Below, in pieces: positions 6,134 to 10,660 of a stretch of DNA of 10,660 bases (position 1 is the stretch's first letter; every line of letters starts with the position of its first letter). Position numbers and translations under genes: made by a program. Source of the DNA: Gemmatimonadota bacterium (GTDB lineage Bacteria; Gemmatimonadota; Gemmatimonadetes; Gemmatimonadales; Gemmatimonadaceae); assembly GCA_947475795.1 (NCBI GenBank), contig CANJOX010000081.1, positions 1-10,660 of the forward strand, written 5' to 3'. The notes under the pieces were generated by a model. That model worked only from the letters and a program-made list of their open reading frames with translations. It did no database searches and was not told the DNA's origin.

Positions 6134-7686
6134 GCCGCGCTCACCTGCCAGATCGCCTGCGGTGATCCCTGCTGCCGCGGCAGGATGAGATCGGGGCGTG
6201 CCGTGCACGTGGTGCCCGGAGCGAGCTCGACGCGGGCGGCGTCGCTGATGAGAATGTCGCCGCCGGCCGCCAGCGCACAGAGTCGGTTCGCGATGTTCAC
6301 CGTGTCGCCGATGAGGGTGAACTCAAGCCGCTGCGGCGATCCGATATTGCCCACGAACGCGTCGCCCACGTGAATCCCGATTCCGACCTCGAATCGCGCC
6401 CGCCCCTCCTGGTCCCACCGCGCGTTCAAGGTGCGCAGCGCCTGCTGCATGTCGATCGCTGCTGCCACGGCCTGATCCACATCGTGCTCGCCGGCCGTCG
6501 GCGCGCCCCAGTAGGCCATCATGGCGTCGCCGATGAACTTGTCGAGCGCCCCGCCGTGACGGAACAGGCAGCTGACCATCACGGCGAAATACTCGTTGAG
6601 TTGCGCCGCCATCTGCGTGGGGGGCAGCGTTTCCGCGATGGTGGTGAATCCGCGCACATCACTGAAGAGCACGACCACGCGCTGGCGGGTACCGCCCGGC
6701 GCGGCGATCCCGGCGTCGTCGGCGATCCGGGCCGCGGTTTGGGGTGCGAAGTAGCGCGCGAAGTTCGCCCGGGTATGCGCGGCCTGGACCAGACGCGCGG
6801 TGGCCGCTTCGCGTTCGACGGCGACCGACACGATGGCGGCGACCGCCACGAGCAGCGCGAGATCGTCATCGGTGAACGCCGCGCCCTCTCGCAGGTGATC
6901 CACGTAGAGCACCCCCAGCGTGACGCGCTGGCTGCCCATCAGCGGCGCCGCCATGGCCGAACGCACCGCTTGCCGGTGCACCGACAGGCCGGCGGTCCGC
7001 GTGTCGCGTCGGGCATCGTTGGTCAGGAGGGCCACTTGCCGCTCCGCGACGCCGTGGGCGATGGCACGCGGGACGGCTCGTGCGATCGCCCCAGCGCGAT
7101 CGCGGGAGACACGCGTGTGCAGTTGGTCATCGGTGCCGCGCAGCAGGATCGCCACCCGGTCGGCCTCAAAGGTGCCGAAGAGGTCGTCGGCGATGGCATC
7201 GAGCAGGGCGTCGAGGTCGGTGACGCCCCCGAGGTGCTGCGCGATGCCGACGAGTCGGGCGAGCCGTGCCGTGGTGAGCGCATGTCCGACGGTGCTCTGT
7301 GTCAGATCGGCCAGTGCCTGTTCGAGCGACGGCACGGCGCGCTCATGGCGCAGCGCCCGCTCGCCGTCAAACCACGCGGATCGGGGTTGGTCGGCCTCTC
7401 CGGCCTGCTCCAGCGTGAAGGCGATCGTGCCGAAAGCGATCGTGTCGCCCACGGTCAGGGTCGCATGCGACACGCGCACGCCGTTCACCCACGTTCCGTT
7501 CCGTGAGTCGAGGTCGCACACGTCCACGGTGCCATCGTCGGCGAGCCGCAACTCGGCATGACGGCGCGACACGACGGGGTCGAGCACCGGCAGCGTCGAC
7601 GACAGCTCACGCCCGACGACGAGCGGGGCGGATCCCGCTATCTCGAACCGGCGGTCGCCGGCATCGGCCATGAGCACGAGGGGCAC
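6130..7686 (-). CDS. FHA-GAF-class III adenylate/guanylate cyclase
   Basis: A soluble signalling protein of about 518 residues. Residues 1-95 are a forkhead-associated (phosphothreonine-binding) domain with VVGRE (23-27), SRRH (40-43) and SRNGTWVNG (61-69). Residues about 155-295 form a GAF sensor domain, ending in a helix (TARLVQAAHTRANFARYF) that leads to the class III cyclase domain, 333-490. The catalytic set looks complete: metal ligands Asp343 (FSDVRGF) and Asp387, base-selecting Lys383 and Asp461 (DKFIGD, IGDTVN), and Asn464 and Arg468. The Lys/Asp pair favours ATP and hence cAMP. No membrane segment is visible. The GTG at 7684-7686, four bases after the trpE stop, keeps the first FHA strand; GTG 7675-7677 and ATG 7669-7671 are alternatives. 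The frame remains open to 7815 but that part is shadow. What the FHA domain reads is unknown. Confidence 0.92.
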   Translation of the reverse strand: MPLVLMADAGDRRFEIAGSAPLVVGRELSSTLPVLDPVVSRRHAELRLADDGTVDVCDLDSRNGTWVNGVRVSHATLTVGDTIAFGTIAFTLEQAGEADQPRSAWFDGERALRHERAVPSLEQALADLTQSTVGHALTTARLARLVGIAQHLGGVTDLDALLDAIADDLFGTFEADRVAILLRGTDDQLHTRVSRDRAGAIARAVPRAIAHGVAERQVALLTNDARRDTRTAGLSVHRQAVRSAMAAPLMGSQRVTLGVLYVDHLREGAAFTDDDLALLVAVAAIVSVAVEREAATARLVQAAHTRANFARYFAPQTAARIADDAGIAAPGGTRQRVVVLFSDVRGFTTIAETLPPTQMAAQLNEYFAVMVSCLFRHGGALDKFIGDAMMAYWGAPTAGEHDVDQAVAAAIDMQQALRTLNARWDQEGRARFEVGIGIHVGDAFVGNIGSPQRLEFTLIGDTVNIANRLCALAAGGDILISDAARVELAPGTTCTARPDLILPRQQGSPQAIWQVSAA

Positions 7687-7690
7687 GCGG

Positions 7691-9223
7691 TCAGGACGGG
7701 GCGGGCGTGGAGGTCGCCGCACCGGCGGCGCGCGCACGCCCGATGGCGGTGAGCAGCGCGCGGGCCTTATTCTCGGTCTCGGTCCACTCGCTCTCCGGCA
7801 CGGAGTCGTGCACAATCCCGGCGCCGGCCTGTACCGAGGCGGTCCCGTCGGCGATCACGCAGGTCCGGATGGTGATGGCGAGATCCATGCGCGTGTCTCC
7901 TGCGCCGATGAAACCGATCGCGCCGGCGTACGCGCCGCGCCGCTCGGGCTCGAGCTCGTCGATGATCTGCATCGCCCGCACTTTCGGTGCGCCCGTCATC
8001 GTGCCGGCGGGGAACACCGCGCGGAACGCATCGAGCGCACTCGATCCGTCGGCCAGCTCGCCGTCCACCTGACTCACGATGTGGAAGACGTGCGAATAGC
8101 GCTCGACCGTCATCAGGTCGGTCACGCGGACAGTGCCATAGCGCGCCAGACGCCCCACGTCGTTGCGGCCGAGATCGACCAGCATCACGTGTTCGGCGCG
8201 CTCCTTCTCGTCGCTCAACAATTCGGCGGCCAGCGCGGCGTCCTCCTCGGAGGTCTTTCCGCGCGGGCGCGTGCCGGCGATGGGGCGCACCGTGAGGCGT
8301 CCGTCCGCTACCCGCACCAGCAGTTCCGGTGAACTGCCCACCAGCTCCATCCCGTCCAGCTGGAGATGGTACATGTAGGGCGAGGGGTTGAGCGCGCGCA
8401 GCGCCCGGTAGAGCGTCGTGGTGTCGAAGTCGAGCGGCACTGACATGCGTCGGGCCAGCAACGCCTGAAAGACGTCGCCCGACAGGATGTATTCCTTGAT
8501 CCGTCCCACGTCGCGCAGGAAATCCTCGCGCGCATAGTGCGAGTGCGGCACGGCCGGCGGCACCGTCTCGTCGAGCCGCAGGGGCGGCAGCATCTCGGGG
8601 CCCTGCAGGCGCGCAACGGTGTCGTCGAGCGTGCCGACGGCGTCGGCGTGCAGTGCGTCGAGCATCGCCGCCGTGGCGTCGGGGGGCACCGGCACGGAGA
8701 CGATCACGCGGGCCTGTCCGCGCCAGTTGTCGATCACGACGAGAGCGTGCGTGAACACGAAACAGGCATCGGGATAGCTGAGCGCGCGCGGCGGCGCATG
8801 CGGCAGCGTTTCGATGTGGCGCACGACGTCGTAGGCGAAGAAGCCCACGGCGCCGCTCCACAGCGCCCCGAGTTCGGGGGCCGGCACCGGGTGCATGTCG
8901 CGCACGATGTCGCGCAGGTCGGCGATCGGATCAGCCGGGGTGCGGGCGCCGTGCCATCCGCGCGCCTCGGTCCAGTCCTCGACCACGCCGTCGCGCAGTC
9001 GCCACGCTCCGCGCGGTTCGGTGCCGAGGTAGGTGTACCGCGCCCATGACTCCCCGCCCGCAGGGGCCGACTCGAGCAGGAACGCGAACGGCCCACGTCG
9101 CACTTTGGCGAAGGCGGACACCGGGGTGCACAGGTCGAGCAGGCAGTCGCGCCACACGGGGACCAGCCCCCCGGTCGTGCCGCACTGCGCCGCCTGCGCA
9201 TGGAATTCATCAAGAGACGTCAT
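7691..9223 (-). CDS. trpE: Anthranilate synthase component I
   Basis: TrpE converts chorismate to anthranilate, the first step of tryptophan synthesis, using ammonia supplied by the glutaminase subunit TrpG. The ATG at 9221-9223 gives 510 residues, the usual length; an ATG at 9281-9283 would add 20 residues and cover the divergent spacer. The N-terminal region has TPVSAFAKV (33-41) and LLES (49-52), the tryptophan-binding motif of feedback-inhibited enzymes, followed by RYTYLG. The chorismate-binding domain shows PIAGTRPRG (314-322), DEKERAEHVMLVDLGRND (338-355), ERYSHVFHIVS (374-384), FPAGTMTGAPK (404-414) and QAGAGIV (465-471). Ala in PIAGT, where PabB enzymes carry Lys, favours anthranilate over aminodeoxychorismate synthase. 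No trpG follows; the next gene begins four bases after the stop. The start has no clear Shine-Dalgarno. Confidence 0.92.
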   Translation of the reverse strand: MTSLDEFHAQAAQCGTTGGLVPVWRDCLLDLCTPVSAFAKVRRGPFAFLLESAPAGGESWARYTYLGTEPRGAWRLRDGVVEDWTEARGWHGARTPADPIADLRDIVRDMHPVPAPELGALWSGAVGFFAYDVVRHIETLPHAPPRALSYPDACFVFTHALVVIDNWRGQARVIVSVPVPPDATAAMLDALHADAVGTLDDTVARLQGPEMLPPLRLDETVPPAVPHSHYAREDFLRDVGRIKEYILSGDVFQALLARRMSVPLDFDTTTLYRALRALNPSPYMYHLQLDGMELVGSSPELLVRVADGRLTVRPIAGTRPRGKTSEEDAALAAELLSDEKERAEHVMLVDLGRNDVGRLARYGTVRVTDLMTVERYSHVFHIVSQVDGELADGSSALDAFRAVFPAGTMTGAPKVRAMQIIDELEPERRGAYAGAIGFIGAGDTRMDLAITIRTCVIADGTASVQAGAGIVHDSVPESEWTETENKARALLTAIGRARAAGAATSTPAPS

Positions 9224-9281
9224 CACAGGGAAGTTCGCCGCCGCGCTCGCCGATGGGCAAGCGATCCGGTAGCATTGGTTC
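9224..9281. promoter_or_regulatory. Divergent trpE / Nudix spacer
   Basis: The 58 bases between the trpE and Nudix starts must hold or border the promoters of both units. TAGCAT (9270-9275) is a weak -10-like hexamer for the plus strand, about six bases before the Nudix ATG, which would again imply a very short leader. No -35 box, Trp-codon-rich leader peptide, attenuator hairpin or T-box is visible, so there is no sequence sign of tryptophan-dependent attenuation here. Confidence 0.3.
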
Positions 9282-9818
9282 ATGCCTCGGTCTCCTGCCG
9301 CTCCCCCTGTACGCCTGTCCACGACAGGCCTCGACGAGATCCGGGTGGCGGTGGGCGTGGTGGACGTGGTGGTGCTGGCACCGGCCGCGCCGGGGCGCCG
9401 CGATCGGTGGCGCGTGCTCACGATGCGCCGTGCCGCCGGGGGGCGTTGCACCGGCGCGTGGGAGATCGTGCACGGCCGTATCGAGCGGGGGGAAACGCCG
9501 GCGGATGCCGCGTGTCGCGAGGTGGGCGAGGAAACGGGGCTGCGCACGCAGCGGCTCTACGCCATCACGGTCAACCCGTTCTATCTGCCCCAGCACGACA
9601 CCGTGCAGCTCGCCGTCGTGTTCGCGGCCGTGGTGGAGGACGCCGGCGCGGTGGCGCTGAGTGCCGAGCACGATGCGTGGGCATGGCGCACGCCGGCGGC
9701 CGCGATCAAGACGCTGGCGTGGCCGCGGGAGCACGATGCGGTCCGGTACGCCGTCCATCTGCTGCGCACGGGCGATGCCGGTGCGGTGGAAGATGTGCTG
9801 CGCGTCCCCGGACGCTGA
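9282..9818 (+). CDS. Nudix hydrolase
   Basis: A 178-residue enzyme that hydrolyses a nucleoside diphosphate linked to another moiety. The full Nudix box spans residues 65-87 (G-x5-E-x7-REVGEETGL), with the metal-binding glutamates of REVGEE present, and is preceded by GAWEIVHG (58-65). Downstream, FYLPQHDTVQLAVVFAAVV and SAEHDAWAW followed by a C-terminal helical stretch recall dATP/dihydroneopterin-triphosphate pyrophosphatases (NudB-like), but this resemblance is only by eye and the substrate is open. The first 20 residues are not conserved-looking, so a later start is possible. The start codon overlaps, on the opposite strand, an alternative trpE ATG (CATG at 9281-9284). Its stop (9816-9818) lies one base from the stop of the converging gene. 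Confidence 0.9.
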   Translation: MPRSPAAPPVRLSTTGLDEIRVAVGVVDVVVLAPAAPGRRDRWRVLTMRRAAGGRCTGAWEIVHGRIERGETPADAACREVGEETGLRTQRLYAITVNPFYLPQHDTVQLAVVFAAVVEDAGAVALSAEHDAWAWRTPAAAIKTLAWPREHDAVRYAVHLLRTGDAGAVEDVLRVPGR

Positions 9819-9819
9819 C

Positions 9820-10506
9820 TCAGATCGGCGGCTTGGGCGCGGCGGCGGCGCGTGAACGGACCAGCGCACGCTCCCGCTCGATGCGCTGAATGACGCGGTT
9901 CCAGTCGGTCACGCTGGGCGTGCTCTCCATGAGCGCCGTCAGCGGCTGATTGACGTCGACCTGCCCGTCGAAGATCAGCAGCGCCGACTGCACATCGCGC
10001 TGCTTGAGCCGGTACTCGCCGAAGCCCGGCGTGATCGGCAGCATGTCGAGCGGCCGGAAATCACGCCCGGTGTTGTTGATGATGAACTCCTGGGGCGAGA
10101 AGCGCGTCTCGCCCTGCTCCTGCGCAAAGAAGCTCACGTACCAGACGGAATACCCCGGGAGGCGGTTACGCTCGCGGACGGCCTGCAGATCGCGCTCCTT
10201 GCTCGCCACCAGCTCGCGGAGCGATCGGTAGGAGTCGGGGGAGAGCAGACGGATGATGCGTTCGTCCAGCGGGATCGCGCGCACCTGCAGCCCGTTGGCG
10301 GGGGACACCTTGAGCGCGATGTCATCCTGGCGGAGCGTGCCGAAGCCGGCCGGCACCCAGTTGGGGTCGAGCGTATCGCCCACCGCCGCCTGGCCGACCG
10401 GCGGGGCGACGGGGCGGATCTGCGCGGCCAGCCCCGACGGGGCCGCCGCCGCACCGAGCGTCGCCGCGAGCATCACCCCCGCGCACCGCGTACGACGTGC
10501 GTTCAT
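9820..10506 (-). CDS. Secreted protein of unknown function
   Basis: A 228-residue protein with an N-terminal signal peptide: basic MNARRTR, then a hydrophobic stretch GVMLAATLGAAAA, and probable cleavage near residues 27-29 (GLAAQ). It should be exported to the periplasm or beyond. The mature part has a low-complexity Pro/Ala start, a helix rich in charge near 93-115 (LRELVASKERDLQAVRERNR), a beta-rich middle (YSVWYVSFFAQEQ, FSPQEFIINNTGRDFRPLDM) and a final helix (NRVIQRIERERALVRSRA). The NNTGRDFRP-to-LIFDG stretch could be a small beta-sandwich. I do not recognise the family. The ATG overlaps the stop of the upstream gene (ATGA, 10503-10506), so the two are probably co-transcribed. No strong Shine-Dalgarno is visible, consistent with coupling. 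Confidence 0.85.
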   Translation of the reverse strand: MNARRTRCAGVMLAATLGAAAAPSGLAAQIRPVAPPVGQAAVGDTLDPNWVPAGFGTLRQDDIALKVSPANGLQVRAIPLDERIIRLLSPDSYRSLRELVASKERDLQAVRERNRLPGYSVWYVSFFAQEQGETRFSPQEFIINNTGRDFRPLDMLPITPGFGEYRLKQRDVQSALLIFDGQVDVNQPLTALMESTPSVTDWNRVIQRIERERALVRSRAAAAPKPPI

Positions 10507-10660
10507 GGGGTGTCGCCGGTGAGCCGGGGGGCCACGGATGCCAGCGCACCGTCCGGCGTGTCGTCCTCCTCATCCGGTTCCGGCTCGCGCCAGTCGGGGA
10601 GGCTGAGCAGATCGATCAGCGCCGCGGCCAGATCGTCGCGCCCCAACCCGGTGGTGGCGC
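10503..10660 (-). CDS. 3' end of an unidentified gene (partial)
   Basis: One frame is open from the window edge to a TGA at 10503-10505 and encodes the last 51 residues of a protein. It begins with a leucine-rich helix-like stretch (DDLAAALIDLLSL), then an acidic tail (EPEPDEEDDTPDG) and ends RLTGDTP. The family cannot be told. The stop overlaps the start of the secreted protein gene by four bases, which supports this frame and an operon arrangement. Confidence 0.65.
   Translation of the reverse strand, partial: ATTGLGRDDLAAALIDLLSLPDWREPEPDEEDDTPDGALASVAPRLTGDTP

Noticed and set aside
6134..6208. Extended N-terminus of the kinase
   Set aside because: The ATG at 6133 has a good AGGTGA ribosome site and an ATGA overlap with the cyclase; the extension only shadows the cyclase C-terminus.
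6370..7506. Plus-strand open frame of 378 codons
   Set aside because: Antisense to the FHA-GAF-cyclase, whose motifs are unmistakable.
7691..9223. Calling the chorismate enzyme PabB
   Set aside because: PIAGT (not PIKGT) and the LLES feedback motif favour TrpE; PabB is kept only as a minor alternative.
9224..9283. trp attenuator or leader peptide
   Set aside because: The spacer is short, has no run of Trp codons and no alternative hairpins.
1..10660. CRISPR array, tRNA, rRNA, insertion sequence, prophage or integration site
   Set aside because: No direct repeat series, tRNA-like cloverleaf, transposase or terminal inverted repeats were seen on either strand by eye.

Overview
The window comes from a GC-rich, densely packed bacterial chromosome. 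LPS-type enzymes (a heptosyltransferase-like GT9 and a Kdo-kinase-like kinase) indicate a Gram-negative. The codon bias, the signal peptide ending in LAAQ and the MetZ-type methionine gene would suit a member of the Gemmatimonadota, but that assignment is an impression and not a proof. There is no tRNA, rRNA, insertion sequence, CRISPR or phage gene. Most of the window is ordinary housekeeping content.

Left part (1-2433). The 3' end of an unidentified plus-strand gene runs head-on into a 524-residue minus-strand protein of unknown function, with a strong GC-rich hairpin between them. That protein has a globular N-terminal half, a coiled coil and a small C-terminal domain, and it is the best candidate for something undescribed. 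It is divergent from dtd (D-aminoacyl-tRNA deacylase) across only 47 bases, which hold a 6-bp inverted repeat.

Middle (2434-4292). metZ (O-succinylhomoserine sulfhydrylase, minus) and maf (septum-inhibition/nucleotide pyrophosphatase family, plus) are divergent across another 47-base spacer that contains a small AT-rich island. dtd and metZ converge around a second hairpin.

Right-centre (4279-9223). Four minus-strand genes form a very tight block, transcribed in the order trpE, FHA-GAF-adenylate/guanylate cyclase, Kdo-kinase-like kinase, GT9 glycosyltransferase. Two junctions have the form TGA-N4-GTG and one is an ATGA overlap, so the genes are probably co-transcribed and translationally coupled. 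This puts anthranilate synthesis, a phosphothreonine-reading cyclic-nucleotide cyclase and outer-core LPS modification in one unit. trpE has no trpG next to it. The GT9 gene overlaps the 3' end of maf by 14 bases.

Right end (9224-10660). A Nudix hydrolase is divergent from trpE. It converges, with one base between the stop codons, on a secreted protein of unknown function, whose start codon overlaps the stop of a further gene that is cut by the window edge.
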